Counted from the first letter of the stretch, positions 35,451 to 47,894 are shown. The stretch is 64,000 nt of DNA from Ricordea florida (GCA_949710005.1 OX453275.1:6038481-6102480); one strand, 5' to 3'. Notes: a model not told the origin generated them from the sequence alone. Made by a program: numbers and translations.

Positions 35451-35604
35451 GGTAAGATTTCCGCACAGGTCCCTACTTCATTGTGCATTCTGTAACTATA
35501 CTATTTCGCTTTTCGAACACAAGAAATATTTGCTCGTGCATTACACCAGGCAAGACAGTTTCAGCATGCATAGTGAAGTAGGAACCTGTGCGGAAATCTT
35601 ACCC
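35451..35604. mobile_element. 154-bp palindromic MITE with 6-bp TSD
   Basis: 31-bp inverted ends differ by a single base (GGGTAAGATTTCCGCACAGG at the left, complement at the right). The perfect direct repeat TGATGT flanks it (35445-35450 and 35605-35610). A degenerate copy lies at 26268-26394. Confidence 0.88.
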
Positions 35605-35610
35605 TGATGT

Positions 35611-35777
35611 GTTTGTGGTATGGCAAGCGTTCCCTATTTAATGAAACTAGGCCGCATGGTCGTTGCGGGTAATATTTTACTTTCGTAATGTGGTGTCGGG
35701 TACATCTAATTCTTGGAACTTAACCACGAGGTCGCGCCTTGTCGTCATACTGCAAGCAACATTCCAAGGTGAGTATT

Positions 35778-35809
<32 letters not shown>

Positions 35810-37280
35810 CTTTCAACGGTGCTGAATAGAATTATTCGGTACAAAATTTGGTTTGTTTGGCACAAATCAGCAACGGGGTCGATAGACTTGAACCAACAGA
35901 TCAGAATCTCAGAACAGTATGATAATCTCAACTCAACCACCGAAAACCCAACGGCGAGGTTGCGTTTCGTCGCCATACGGCGAGCAGCATATACAACGTT
36001 GTTGAAAGAAAGGCGAAATAGAATATTGCATGATTGTAATACAGTAGATTTATATTGGCTGGTTAATGGTAACTAGATTGTACATCATTATATTTTTTTG
36101 CAATACATCGTTGCAAGTTTGGTTATTGTAGTTGTAATGGTAATAGGACCTAATAGGTGAAGTATATTGTTCCAAAAATTACACAAATTTATTAATTACG
36201 GGTTGACAATTTCGAGTTCATTTTACAGCAAGCAAGTGCGTGTATTTGTAAACAAACCACGAATTTCAAGTCTCTAACCCTTTTAATATTCAATCTGAGT
36301 TCAATGAAATACAAAACCGGCCATTTTGATGCCAGCCGTTGTGTGATGGCATGATGTATTCTCATTAGTGCACGGTTACTAGGTGATGACGTGACGTATC
36401 ACAAAATCACGTGATTGAGTTTAGCCAATCACGCGCATGGATTTAGTACATTGAATGAAGATTAAATATTAACATACAATACGTCCCTGTTTCACAGAAT
36501 ACTAATAATTGTAATAGATTTCATTGTCAAATTTACAAACAAATAGGTTGACTACTTACATGAACTTCAATAAAATTTTTGAAACATCAAATTTCCAATA
36601 GTCATATGCATAGCATTTATATTCAAATATTTATATTCAAAGCGGGGCCGCAGCTCTAGAGAACACTATTTCTAGTTATTTTTAGAAAAGCTTTTTGCAC
36701 GAAATATTGGTATGTTCGCCAAGGTTTACACATGTTAACAAAAGCAATATAGCTGCCAAACAAGCTGTGCATAATAGAGAATTTTTCCGTATTTACCTCT
36801 GTACCGGCCATTTCTTGATACAATCAGTTTGCAATCTCATAATACTTTTCAGCAATTGTGCATGTCATCGTACACTGCAAGGAACTTATTGGTCTTCGAA
36901 AAATCTGTTTGTAACAATCCACCCCAATTTGACAACCTATTTGTAATAATTTGAAGCAGTATCACAAAACAATAGAAGCTGTCGTCAGCCAAAGTGCCGA
37001 TGACAAGGTATTTCTAAAAATAACTGAGTCTGTCAAAACACCGGTACCGATCCAAAAGGTAATAAGGGAAGAGGAACACTCCCAGTGATGAACTCCTGTA
37101 TCTACTGAATAACCTCTGTAAAACTGATCAATCCATGGTGACGTTCTTTATAACATAAGCTGAGAAATTTCGGAGATTTGATTGGATGATAGTATCCCTA
37201 TTTCCGCGTAATAGTGGTATAACAGCAAAATTGGATGGTATAACAAGGTTACCATGACAACACTGAACATATTGCCTTTT
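35611..37280. other. Intergenic, no recognised gene
   Basis: Two similar blocks around CGAGGTCGCGCCTTGTCGTC (35729) and CGAGGTTGCGTTTCGTCGCC (35955) suggest an old local duplication. Plus frames 35819-36076 and 36695-36946 carry no domain I recognise. Confidence 0.35.
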
Positions 37281-37282
37281 TG

Positions 37283-37497
37283 TTTTTGTTTTCAACTGAA
37301 AATGGTGGAGATTCCTGGAAATTTCAGGTGAGGAAATACAAGAAGCTCGCCGAAAAAGCAGTAAATAAAAATACGGTCAAAACTATAAAGACGTGGATGA
37401 ATGTTTGGAAGTCGTGGATAGAAAGCAACGGCCTCAACGCAACAACTATTGTCAGATACGAAGCGAACATTTCTCGGCTTCTATTGTATAAACAAAT
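37283..37497 (+). pseudogene. Fragment like the N-terminal core-binding part of an eukaryotic tyrosine recombinase
   Basis: The frame reads KYKKLAEKAVNKNTVKTIKTWMNVW, then KSWIESNGLNATTIVRYEANISR. The pattern 'NTxKTxKTWxxVWxxW' with a short helical bundle resembles the N-terminal domain of Crypton/KIAA1958-type tyrosine recombinases, which are common in animal repeats. The catalytic domain is absent because a MITE begins at 37497. The assignment is inference from a short stretch. Confidence 0.4.
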
Positions 37498-37519
37498 AAT
37501 AGCATGACCTGTGCGTAGT

Positions 37520-37556
<37 letters not shown>

Positions 37557-37619
37557 CCCCAAATACCACTCGCTGCTTCGCGGCTCGTGGAATTTTGGAC
37601 AATTTTGAAATATTACTCT

Positions 37620-37658
<39 letters not shown>
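37497..37658. mobile_element. Palindromic MITE with about 58-bp arms
   Basis: The left end (AATAGCATGACCTGTGCGTA...) and the right end share ATTTGGCAATAATACCG and AATATTTCAAAATT in inverted order. It truncates the recombinase-like frame. No clean target duplication. Confidence 0.75.
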
Positions 37659-37664
<6 letters not shown>

Positions 37665-38329
37665 CTACTACAGATCATGTCGCAAACAACCTCGTTCCTA
37701 GAAATCTCTTTTTTGATGCGTCCGCCCTCTGACCAAAGAAGAGCGGGCTCTGGGACGAGATTAGGTCCTAAATATACTCTAGAATACAATTAGGGGATCA
37801 TGATCTGGGAGCGTGAATATCAATGCTAGTCCTATGCCTTCTCATTTGCGCAAGTCAGGATATCTTTATAAACGCTAAGAATTTTGTGAAGTCTTGTGCC
37901 TCAGTGTTTTAGCGACTGCTGGTCAATTCTATTGAGACTGTTCTATAAAGAGCATTCAGTTGTTAATTAGGTTTGGTGTATGTCGAAACGCTCACAAACT
38001 TTGGCCTGTACAATTTGTTTCGAGCTGTTGAAAACAACATTTTTAGGCCATCTAAAATGCTTGAAAATTTATATAGCTGTGAATTTCTCCTAACTTGAGG
38101 AAATTATTCTTTGATAGAGTGTTATTTAAAGCAAAGCTAATTTCAAACTGAGGCTTTCCTAGTGGTTTTGAAATTAAGGGCTTCTTAAAACAGGCTATAT
38201 TGTTGCCATAGTGACCACTTTAGCCGGGAACCCATTTCGGTTAATGTTGGTTTTGCAACCTTGTAATATATCATAAACTGAAAAAGAAGTTTTCTAAGGC
38301 AACATGGATCCAAAACTATCTGGGATTAC

Positions 38330-38540
38330 TCTCCGTTGCAGACAAATTTTGATACTCAATAAATTGGGTAAATCAAACGAATTGATTAGGTAAGTTATAC
38401 CACTATAAGGTAAAAGGGAGGTGCTGACGTTTCGAGCGTTAGCCCTTCGTCGGAGTGAATGAGACAACGACTACGACGAAGGGCTAACGCAATTTCCCAC
38501 CACCGCAGCACCAGTTTCTTTAGAAACTATCCCCACAAAT
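38330..38540. mobile_element. Dispersed element with GTAAGTTATACC core and inverted GACGAAGGGCTAACG
   Basis: It contains TAAATCAAACGAATTGATTA, GTAAGTTATACC and GGTAAAAGGGAGG, as at 41120-41241. Then GCGTTAGCCCTTCGTC and its inverse GACGAAGGGCTAACGC form a hairpin, and CACCAGTTTCTTTAGAAACT matches 20730-20750. The reverse strand at 38424-38455 holds a GAAACGTC hammerhead-like core (see findings). Confidence 0.55.
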
Positions 38541-40360
38541 TTTGATACTTGTTATTTTACCCGCTAGCCTCCAAGGAAAATATTAGAACATTTAATATAT
38601 TCTTTCACAAATCGAATACAGAAGAAAATCGTTCACAAGCTAGTCTGCATAATTTTTGATTACACAAATATTTTCTATGTTTTTCAAAGATGACACGACG
38701 TTTTTGACTCGATAATAAACTTAATGAAATAAAAATCGAATTATTTTAGATGTCTGTGACTAGGGAATAGGTTTATAAAAGGAGCGTTGATCTGAAACGT
38801 AAGCCGACGTAGTCAAAATTTCAAACTTCTAGCTTGGAGCTGAAAAAATAAACAGAACAGGTGATGTAAGACCATGACAGCATAAATGTACATGGACTGG
38901 CAGATACAGGTGTAGGCCATTAAAAATGCGCGCAAAAGCGCAACCAGACGGTTTGAGAAAATACTACAAATTTTAACGCTTCTCCACAGTCCCCATTTTA
39001 TTTAATTTTCTTTCTTTTCCCTGCTTCACTGTTTTGTGTGCGACATGCATCATTCAAGATTAGTGAAAGTAGCACAAATTAAACGATCGATAAAATAAAT
39101 TTCAAAATGTATTTTTCTTACTTAAATGGTTACCGCAAGTTTCTTTTAATTTTAACTTCGAAGCATTTCTGCAATTTGGCGATTCATTTGAACGTGAATC
39201 AATGTAGCAGCCAAATTGCTTTATCTCCAGGCACAAAATAATGCTGTCAATGTCGTAAACAACATCTGCAATTGAGGAGTAATTGCTTTTTACACCGTCC
39301 GAATTATATCACTAAACAGTACAGCTAGAAACAAAGAAGTACATTACAATACTACCATACTGAAAAAAAAGAAAGAGCTTAATCAAATTTTGGTCAATTA
39401 TAATCAGATGTTTTCGTTCAAAACTAGCGGTTTGCAGCGGAGTGATTTTGTTTTTTTCTTTTTTTTTTTGAATTTTGGATTAAGAAAATACACTGTGTGG
39501 TTATTCTCGAACTTTCGCCTTAACAGTTCCAAAAATAACGCGAAAACAGGACAATAAATATCAACGTAAAAGCAATACGTATTTCGAGATTGTGTTTCTA
39601 ACGTTCCGTTGCTTGTTAGAGAAGAAAGTGCAGCGGTGCATTTAAATATTTTGCAATCGAGTTGGCCTTTTTAACTTGAGCATTCAGCGTTTTCGCTGCG
39701 TCAGTTTTAAAACTTGATTAATAATAATAATAAAAAACGTAAACTAGAATAATATACTCTTTTTCTTCTAAAACAAAATATTTTTACACATTTTAAAATT
39801 ATACCTACCAGTGACCTGTCCCAAAAACCTGATTTGCTATGGTGACGATTGTAGAAACAACTCGATGCTTTCTTGCGCAAGGCAAATAAGCCCTCTGTAG
39901 TCGTCAATTTTCTTTCAGCGCGTTCACCAAATTTCAAACGCAAACACCATCAGGGCACACGATGACACTTATATGTTTGCTATTTTAGTTTGCACAATCG
40001 AATTTCCATTTTCCATTTAAGATTTCATTGATAATATAAAATGCCAATCAAAAAGAAATAAGAAAGACAGATTTTCACCGTTGACTTTTGAGTCTTCTAA
40101 TTGTCGCAAGCGTGAGGCAAACTGATATATAAAAAAGTGAAAGTGAAAACGTTGATTATAACTCAGATTTGTGCTGTGCTTGCATATCACTGCAGATACT
40201 ATCTATAGAAGAAACTGGCACTAAAACAAACCAGAAATGACCAAATGAAACGCGCCATTTTATTCAGGCCGGGCCTTCAGGGTCATCTTCAAATGTTGGG
40301 TCTCAAACTGATCTTCCGATCGGACCAAACGGAAACGGACCGTTTATTTGACTTTCAACC
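38541..40360. other. Intergenic, no recognised gene
   Basis: AT-rich, with a TAA/ATA microsatellite at 39717-39735 inside a meaningless minus frame (39707-39943). Nothing else identified. Confidence 0.35.
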
Positions 40361-40365
40361 GAAGA

Positions 40366-40505
40366 GTAGTGAATCATGTAAGCCTCCACAAAATATCCCG
40401 AGGAGTAGGGAATCATGTAAGCCTATACAAAATATGCCGAGATCTTCTGATTACCCCCTCGAAGAGATCTCGGGATATTTTGTAAAGGCTTACATGATTC
40501 ACTAC
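40366..40505. mobile_element. Palindromic MITE with an extra internal copy of one arm
   Basis: The left arm 40366-40403 (GTGAATCATGTAAGCC, then AAAATATCCCGAG) and right arm 40470-40505 are inverted copies. A second direct copy of the left arm (GGAATCATGTAAGCCTATAC) occupies 40407-40446. Confidence 0.7.
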
Positions 40506-41057
40506 CCCAACCGAAATTTGATGAATTTTTGTCGAACAGTAAGCGCCTAATTTTTCATGGAGCATTTCTTGCCAAGGTGAATGTCCGCTGAGCGGTTATC
40601 CTTGTGGGCTCCCCAACTCTGTGACAACAATGCTGAAGAGATCGATGTGTACGGAATTCAACTGTTTATAGATCTCTTAAAAGTTATTTCTATACGAAAG
40701 GAAGACCTATTTTGAAATACTGAGACAGTCAGATCTTCACTTATCATCGTCGTCGACGTATTCTGTCACTGTAAGTGTTCTGTTATTCTTACGGCACCAA
40801 TTTTCGTCGAATTTCAGCTGATCTCAATTGACAATGAAATGGCGCAATGGAAATCATTGAGTCGTTGTTGTCGGATATATCCCGAAATATCTCTGTAGCT
40901 GCTTTTATCATCTGGTAGTCATGTAAATCGAAAATTCTTGTGCTAATTTACAAGCATTCCGAGCCGTTTTAGGATCGTGTTTTCTTTATGTAACTCACAC
41001 AGAGATTTGAGTACATCTGTAAAGACATTCTGAATTTTTAACAGCTGAATCTTTCAT

Positions 41058-41241
41058 GTACAGTGGGGATAGTTTCTTAAGAAACTGGTGCTGCGTCGGT
41101 GGGGATTTGAAGCGCAAGAAATTTGGATAATCAAACGAATTGATAGAGTAAGTTATACCGCGGTAAAGTAAAAGGGATCTCCTCCCTTTGACCTTACGCT
41201 GGTATAACTTACTTTATGAATTCTTTTGATTATCCCAATTT
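41058..41241. mobile_element. MITE of the GTAAGTTATACC family
   Basis: It begins with AGTTTCTTAAGAAACTGGTG and GTCGGTGGGGATTTGAAGC, then a palindrome 41120-41241 (GGATAATCAAACGAATTGAT, then GTAAGTTATACC, inverted on the right). It shares both parts with 20640-20760 and 38330-38540. Confidence 0.65.
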
Positions 41242-41774
41242 TGTCTTTCATGTACATGTTTGTGACGCAGTAGTGATCGTCATTATGAAGTTGTAGTAAT
41301 AAGACACGCCGAGAAAAAGGGTTGTTAGCTTTTGTTTTGGTGGGATAGGTTAACTTTCGAGTTATTTGTGGAACACACGTTCTGTGATCTTTCCTAAAAT
41401 ACAAGAATCATATAATGAATTTTCTCTCATCGGATTACGTAACTCAGATCGAAGTACTTACGGTAATTTGTACTTGCACTTATCCTAGAGATCGTGCAGC
41501 CCTCATAAACCGTGAAAATCCTCTTCATTTTATTTTGTGTTTCTGCTTTACTGTGAAAAAGATGAAGGGATGCCTCTTATTTGTTTCCTCTATTTCTTTT
41601 GTCTATTCAGAAACATAAAACAATGATTTGACTAGTCAAATATACTTTACAACATTTCAGAGAAAGGATGTTTAAGTCTATCTTTCATAGGTCGATATCA
41701 TATTTCTTGGTACAGTATCTTTTGAATTGTCAAGCAAGCAAGTCAGCAGGCATATTTATTTAACATCACTGCAA

Positions 41775-41982
41775 CAGGGTTGTCAATTAGGGCCGGGGGG
41801 CGGGGATTTCCCCTGGCTACTCAGGGCAGGACCCCCGGCTACTTTCGTCGTTATATTAAACAAAACAAGCACCCGAAAATTCTACATTAAAAAGGAGATA
41901 AGCATGCTCCATAACCGCTTGCGGCTTTCCCCGGCAACTAACAACAAATACCCGGCAACTTGAAATCTTAGTGACAACCCTG
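41775..41982. mobile_element. hAT-like MITE, CAGGGTTGTCA ends
   Basis: An 11-bp perfect inverted end CAGGGTTGTCA...TGACAACCCTG encloses 208 bp. CAGGG-starting ends are common for hAT elements, but I find no clean 8-bp duplication. It lies about 230 bp upstream of the zinc-finger gene's start codon and may be within its 5' untranslated or promoter region. Confidence 0.6.
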
Positions 41983-42212
41983 CTACAATATACATGTGAT
42001 ATGTGAAGTCTGATGTGAATATTGACTTGTTAATTGATCTATTACTGTCAGACAATAGCTGATCCTGTTTTAAAGCTCCAGTTGCATTATGTACATGTGA
42101 TTCATGCTCATGTGAAATTTGTTGATATATTTTTTCTCTGTACTTTGACACAGATTTTTTGCCTTGGACTTACATGTAGCTTTGTTATTTTCTGTGAATT
42201 TTTTGCCATTTA

Positions 42213-45200
42213 ATGGAGAGCACTGAGTGGATTCCACATAAAACAAAGACTGGAAAAATTCTATATTATATAAATCCAGTCACAGGAGAATGCAAGTGGC
42301 AGAGCCAACTAAACAAGGTACAGTTGAATACAACTCTGAAGAATTCATTTAATTTTAAATTAATGATATGAAATCTGTGTATCAACGGCAGCTTACTCAA
42401 TTGGCTGGTCCAGAAAATAGCATGTGTTCTTTCTAATTTGTTTGTGGTATGCTGTTGACTGGCTAATGCAAGACCTGAAAAAGACTACTACTTTGTAGAA
42501 AGTCTTATACTGAGGTTTTGGTACTTACTTGTAGCTTTCAGAGACTGAGAGTATACTGTTCAAAGTTACTGTTCAAAGTTCACCATGTTATTAAAAGTAT
42601 GGTTTAAGTACTTTTTGAGCTTGAAGTTGTGACATTCATACACAAATCTTCTTACTTGAAAATTCTCTATGCTAATCAATACAATATAATGAGATGTGGT
42701 CAGAAATGCACATTATTATATCTCTCAGTTAGTACGCATGCTGTGATTGGTAAGTTTAGCAGGCCGTACTTCACTGTACGGCCCGCTAAATTCAAAAGTT
42801 TGTTTTGGTTGCCAAAATGACTCCAGAGATATAATAAATATCTTACAAATCTCATTTACTTGGTCTGTACTTTAATTTACTGATTCTTGTTTTTTTCCTC
42901 TTGGATTTAGGGCCCTCGTGCCTTGCACTTGGGCCATAAATCAGAGTGGAAAAAACTTGGTCCGTAACTTGCAGTACGGACCTCGAACTCGGTTAGTAAG
43001 AGGTATTTAATGAGACTCATATTCATCATATATGACATGGCAAAATGTCATGACTGTTTTAATGTCACCAAAACACACTAATATCTGTCCTGTATGAAGT
43101 GATATGGAATTCCCAAATCACCCCCACACACAAAAAGAGTTAACTTGTTAAAGAATGTGGTGTGCATTTCTGGCCATAAGTGTTTTAAGCAGGCATAGCA
43201 AGATACTTGTGAAAATTCTGCTTGTGGTCGAGGGCTTGGTCCTTGGTCCATCACTTGGTCCAGCAAGGAGAATATTTTTGAATAATATTTTCTATCAGGC
43301 CTCATAATTCCCAACCATTCAGATCTTACCATGTATTCTCACAAAAGTTGAACTTGCTTGCACATGTATAATTATGCAATATTAATTATATGAATTTGAA
43401 AGTATTCTCACAAAAGTTGAACTTGCTTGTACATGTATAATTATGCAATATAAATTATATGAATTTGAAAGTATTCTCTCAAAAGTTGAACTTGCTTGTA
43501 CATGTATAATTATGCAATATAAATTATATGAATTTGAAAGTATTCTCACAAAAGTTGAACTTGCTTGTACCTGTATAATTATGCAATATAAATTATATGA
43601 ATTTGAAAGTATTCTCACAAAAGTTGAACTTGCTTGTGCATGTATAATTATGCAGTATATATATGAATTTGAAAATTATTATAACTTGAATGGTATCGTA
43701 ATTACTGTAAATAAAATAAATTAAATACTGTACTGGTAACTGCAATAAATGATAGGGAAAATTTGGTTTTAATGTTCAAATTTTCTCGTTGGATGTTTTT
43801 AACAGGATGACAACAATGAAATCAAGTTTGAGCGACCCAAAATATCTACATGTAGTCAACCATGTACTGTACAAAGAACAAGTACAGCAATTAATACTAC
43901 AACAGAAAGGAACAGTGAAGAAACCCATGCTCCATCTACAAAAACATTAAATCAAAATTCAGCCTTAGTTATTACGCCTTTGGAAGGAGAAGATACAGTG
44001 TGCAATGGTCAGACATTATGTTCTAGTGATATCGAAGAGGATGAAGATGTCTACCAGTCATCACAGTGTGCACCTCCTTTGCTTAATGAGGAAAAGGGCT
44101 TTGGCTTTGAAGAGAACTGGAATGACCAAGATAGTGTAACTGTGGATATTTTAGCACAGAATGTAAGTGGAATTTTGTACCCAATCAACATCTTACAGGA
44201 TCCTATTTTTAATGACTTTTTTTTGTTTTCATTCCCAGTATGGTCAAAGCATTAATATGAATTCTTGATAAATAAATAGGTGAATAGATAAATGAGTTAA
44301 TAGATAAGATACCAGTAAACATCTGTAATATAGCATTGTTAACATATAGGTTTCTTACCTATTTTCTATTGATTATGTTGTTTTATCTTAGCCTTTAATG
44401 TGGTCATATAGCAATGCTATTACTATTCATGAATATGTATTCTTACTATTTTTCATTTGATTGAAGCCTTATATTCATTTGAATATTTGATGAAATTGAT
44501 TTTATCTAATATAAAGCATCACCATCATTATTATTATTGCATTAAACAGCCCATATGCCTTTATATAATATGTCCATTATTCAGATTTCTTTCATAGGTA
44601 TTAAATTAATAATTGTTCAATCTATTTAATAATGAATTACATGAAATGTATTTTTTAAAAATACTTTTCAGGAAAATTCCAGCGTTTGTTTTATTGAAAA
44701 TGGACAGGTGAACACACAGACTTACCAGCCTTCATGTAAGTATCCACACAGTGTAGCAGGGTGTGTGTCACCCTTCTTTATGGTGGCAAGTGATGGTTGC
44801 AGAAGCAATGTGGTGAAATTGTGGGGGCATGAATGTTTGCTTCTCTCTGTGAATGCACTGCATTTCAGAGGGTGGCAGAACGTTTGGTCTGTTCTGTGAA
44901 AAATTTGATTGTGGCGTAGTGTAATTTAATTTTGGAATGGCAGAACATAATAATAATAACTATTATAAAATAATATTAAATAATAAAGTCAATAAAATAA
45001 TGGATAATTAAATGCTAATTATGTAATTATATAATTAAGATAATTATTATCTTTTCTTTTATTACTACACTGCTTTAAGGCCTAAGGGTAGGTGTAAGGG
45101 GGGTTCATTTGGACTACAGATGCTGTCACAGGAAACAGTCAGACAACAATTTATTGTTGAAGGCAAACTTATATCTTTATGGTTAAACATTTATTGTATA

Positions 45201-45993
45201 CTTTTGGAACGTCCTTGTGCATGGTCTATCAATCTCAAAGGTCAGCATTTAAAAGTCAGACTTTTGCGACAGGACTAATTGCTTTGTACTCTTTTACCTG
45301 TCAGATCGTGATCAAATTGGTCCGACCTTTATGCGGTCTTCGTTAGAGCAAAATCCTCGACAGATTCTTCAGTGTGCCCAGTGCAGCGAGCAGTTCTCGT
45401 GCCCGAACAGATTTACTTCTCACCTTCGAAAGCACCCGGAAATTGACCATCTGCGATGTCCTATTTGCGCAAAGGAATACTCGTCTTCAACCTACCTCAC
45501 AACTCACCTTCGAACACACACAGGCGAGAAACCATTCGTTTGCCTGCAGTGTCACAAAACCTTCAGCCAGTCAAGTCATCTGAAAACCCACACGCGCGTG
45601 CATACGGGAGAAAAGCCCTACCAGTGCCCCCAATGCCCTAAGACATTCGGCCAGTCAAGCCATTTGACCTTGCATCTGCGCATTCATAACGGAGATAAGC
45701 CATTTCAATGCCGCGTGTGCTCTAAAGGGTTTCCTAATTCGTCAGGTCTTAGTACGCACGAGCGAACACACACAGGGGAGAAACCCTTTCAGTGCCCACA
45801 TTGTCCGAAGAAGTTTCGACAGACGAGTCACCTCAAAATACATATTCGAACACACACTGGTGAAAGACCGTTCCAATGTCCTCACTGTCTGAAGTGTTTC
45901 AGACAGTCTTGTTATCTAGCAAAACATGTTCGAGGCCATTCTCCTAATAAGGGAGAATTTTCCTCAGTTGCTCCTCAAGACTTGTCCACATAA
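42213..45993 (+). CDS. WW-like domain plus seven C2H2 zinc fingers, four exons, 404 aa
   Basis: A probable nuclear DNA-binding protein. Exons 42213-42317, 43806-44162, 44672-44735 and 45305-45993 have GT-AG borders and phases 0, 0 and 1 that agree throughout; an in-frame TGA at 42195 supports the start. Residues 6-29 (WIPHKTKTGKILYYINPVTG, then ECKW) have the WW-domain pattern: W6, G15, YY18-19, N21, T24, W29. The usual final Pro is missing (WQSQL). Residues 36-175 look disordered, Ser/Thr-rich with an acidic stretch (SSDIEEDEDVYQSS). Residues 199-387 hold seven C2H2 fingers, each CX2C-X12-HX3H; most linkers are TGEKP or TGERP, but the 1-2 linker is PEIDHLR and the 4-5 linker NGDKP. Targets cannot be read from this. 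WW domains bind PPxY partners, so the protein could bring such partners to DNA (inference). Confidence 0.88.
43333..43672. repeat. 69-bp minisatellite, about five copies, in intron 1 of the WW-zinc-finger gene
   Basis: Copies start at 43333, 43402, 43471, 43540 and 43609 with GTATTCTCACAAAAGTTGAA and differ at a few positions; the last is truncated. Because 69 is a multiple of three, both strands stay open (23-residue repeats such as MQYKLYEFESIL...). The flanking gene's splice sites skip it, so these frames are not coding. Confidence 0.9.
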
Positions 45994-47200
45994 ATCCTTT
46001 GTGGTCCAATAGAAGAACAAGTAATAGTATTTCAAATTTTTCTACTGTTGTGTTTTTTGGAGTAAATACCGCTTAGATTAGCGGAACATTTAGAAATACG
46101 TTGTTACTTTTTATCAACTCTTTCAGTTTTAGGGTCTCCCAAGCGACAGCGTACACTTCCTTTAATAATTTTATATTTAACTTTCTCAAACTCATTAATA
46201 ATGCAAAAGAAAAAGACAAAGGAAATCAGGCATCGTGACGGGTTTGGATATTTGATGAAACACGGCTCGTTTTTGAATCGTTAATTCCTCCTAAATAATT
46301 TTGTTTGAGAAGCTATATCAAACACTCGATACATGTTTTCCATTACATATAAAACACCTCGACCTTGGCAAGAAATTATTCCGCTGAACGTCGTATTTTA
46401 AGCTCCCTTCTCGGTGTTTGATATGTGTTGAAACACTGTCTCGTGTTTGATATATTACTTAAAGAATTTGGTTATATCGCCCAATCATTATCTATTTGCT
46501 TCACAGTGTATTAATAGTCTAAGGATTAACTGTATTTTTGTCACTTTTTGAAGTGCTTGCTAACGCATGGCTGTCTACATACTATAATAAATAATAATAA
46601 TAATAATAATGAACTTTATTTGAGTGTCAAGTGTATTTAGCACTGCTGTACTAATTGGGGACACTGTAAAGCGCAAATGAAATAAATTAAATTAAATCAA
46701 ATACTATAGGGACACCTGTGATAGTCAAGTGAAGACTCGAGCCGTGAAAAGTCAAGGACAATTTCTTTTTTAGGGGTGGGTAGGGTATTCTCTTTTTCAA
46801 ATGTGGCTCATTAAGGAATAAAACTTTGATAGCTTTCTCTTTGAATCCTACGATATTATTGTATCTAGGTTTATGTTATACAATTATAGCTAGATTTAAC
46901 TCTGCCGCTTAATAGCGATGTAATAAAAGATATCATTTAGTTTAAGTTTTCAGCGATTTGATTGGTCAACTTGATGCCTTCGTCACTTGCAGAGTAACTC
47001 ATATGATTGGTGCACACTGTCGTTAGTTAATAGATATGCATTATTGACCAAGCGTGATGTCAAGATGGCAGCAGATTAACCGAGTTCCTTTTTGCGTTTG
47101 TTATCGATCAGAACTCGTGATGCGCCTCATCTTGTCCACTTGCGTAACCAGCTATATGGTAGCGACTGCGTTTACAGAAGCCTGCTCCATTGGTGCAGGC
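45994..47200. other. Intergenic, with microsatellite at 46585-46611
   Basis: Downstream of the zinc-finger gene. An ATA/TAA microsatellite (46585-46611) leads into TTTATTTGAGTG and TGTAAAGCGC, an arrangement like the SINE tail at 49297. The plus frame 47054-47251 has a hydrophobic stretch but no recognisable domain. Confidence 0.4.
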
Positions 47201-47254
47201 TGTTATAAAGTTCTAGTAGAAGCCTATTTAAGCAGAAGATACAAGTGTTAAATA

Positions 47255-47620
47255 AGAGCCCGAGGAACATCCTGCAGATTTGGTGGCCTAGACAGACACG
47301 CAATGAGGAATTTTGGAGACAAGCACAGCAGAGACAAGTAGAACAAGAGATGAGACAAAGGGCTAGGAACTGGATTGGCCACACGCTGAGGGGACCAGAC
47401 TGACATATAGCTAAGAGGGCCATAGAGTGGAACCCACAAGGAATGCGCAACAGAGGGAGACCTCTGTTCATTTGGAGGGGCACAAGAATGGCAGAGTTAG
47501 AGGAGAGAGCTCACAAAAAGTGAAATGCATTGCTCAAAAAACACGGTCAGGTGGCCTGCACCTAGTGGACGACCTATCTTCCATCAGGAACGAAGAGGAT
47601 TGAACTGAACTGAACAGAAG
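47255..47620 (+). pseudogene. 3' end of an RTE-like LINE
   Basis: In one frame: RNWIGHTLRGPD, a stop, then HIAKRAIEWNPQGMRNRGRP and FIWRGTRMAELEE. This is the conserved C-terminal 'W(I/L)GH.LR...IA..A..W.P.G.R.RGRP...W' block after the reverse transcriptase in RTE/LINE proteins. The block ...SGTKRIELN near 47600 resembles the end of such ORFs. An in-frame stop and loss of the polymerase domain show a dead 5'-truncated copy. Confidence 0.8.
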
Positions 47621-47760
47621 CGTACTTGCTTACTACCATGAATTCCACAGTATATAACATGTGTTGTTGACCAAGATTGTTCGGTCAAGATGGCTACACG
47701 TTGGACGAGTTCTTTCTTTGCGATTTTATTGACTGCGACACAGTGGTCAAGGCCAAAATC

Positions 47761-47894
47761 GGGCTCCTACTCCGTGTACCGACACAGATGACATAAAACA
47801 AAGACAGACAATAAAAAAGTTGTTACTGAATAATTTACACACAATGGTGAAACAATGCATATGTCATCTGTGTCGGTACACGGAGTAGGAGCCC
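47761..47894. mobile_element. 134-bp MITE with perfect 34-bp inverted ends and 6-bp TSD
   Basis: The ends start GGGCTCCTACTCCGTGTACC and are perfect inverted copies for about 34 bp. They are flanked by the exact direct repeat AAAATC (47755-47760 and 47895-47900). Lack of mutations suggests a recent insertion. Confidence 0.92.

Noticed and set aside
43382-43724. Repeat proteins on both strands
   Set aside because: The 69-bp intronic minisatellite is a multiple of three and so stays open; flanking splice sites exclude it from the mature transcript.
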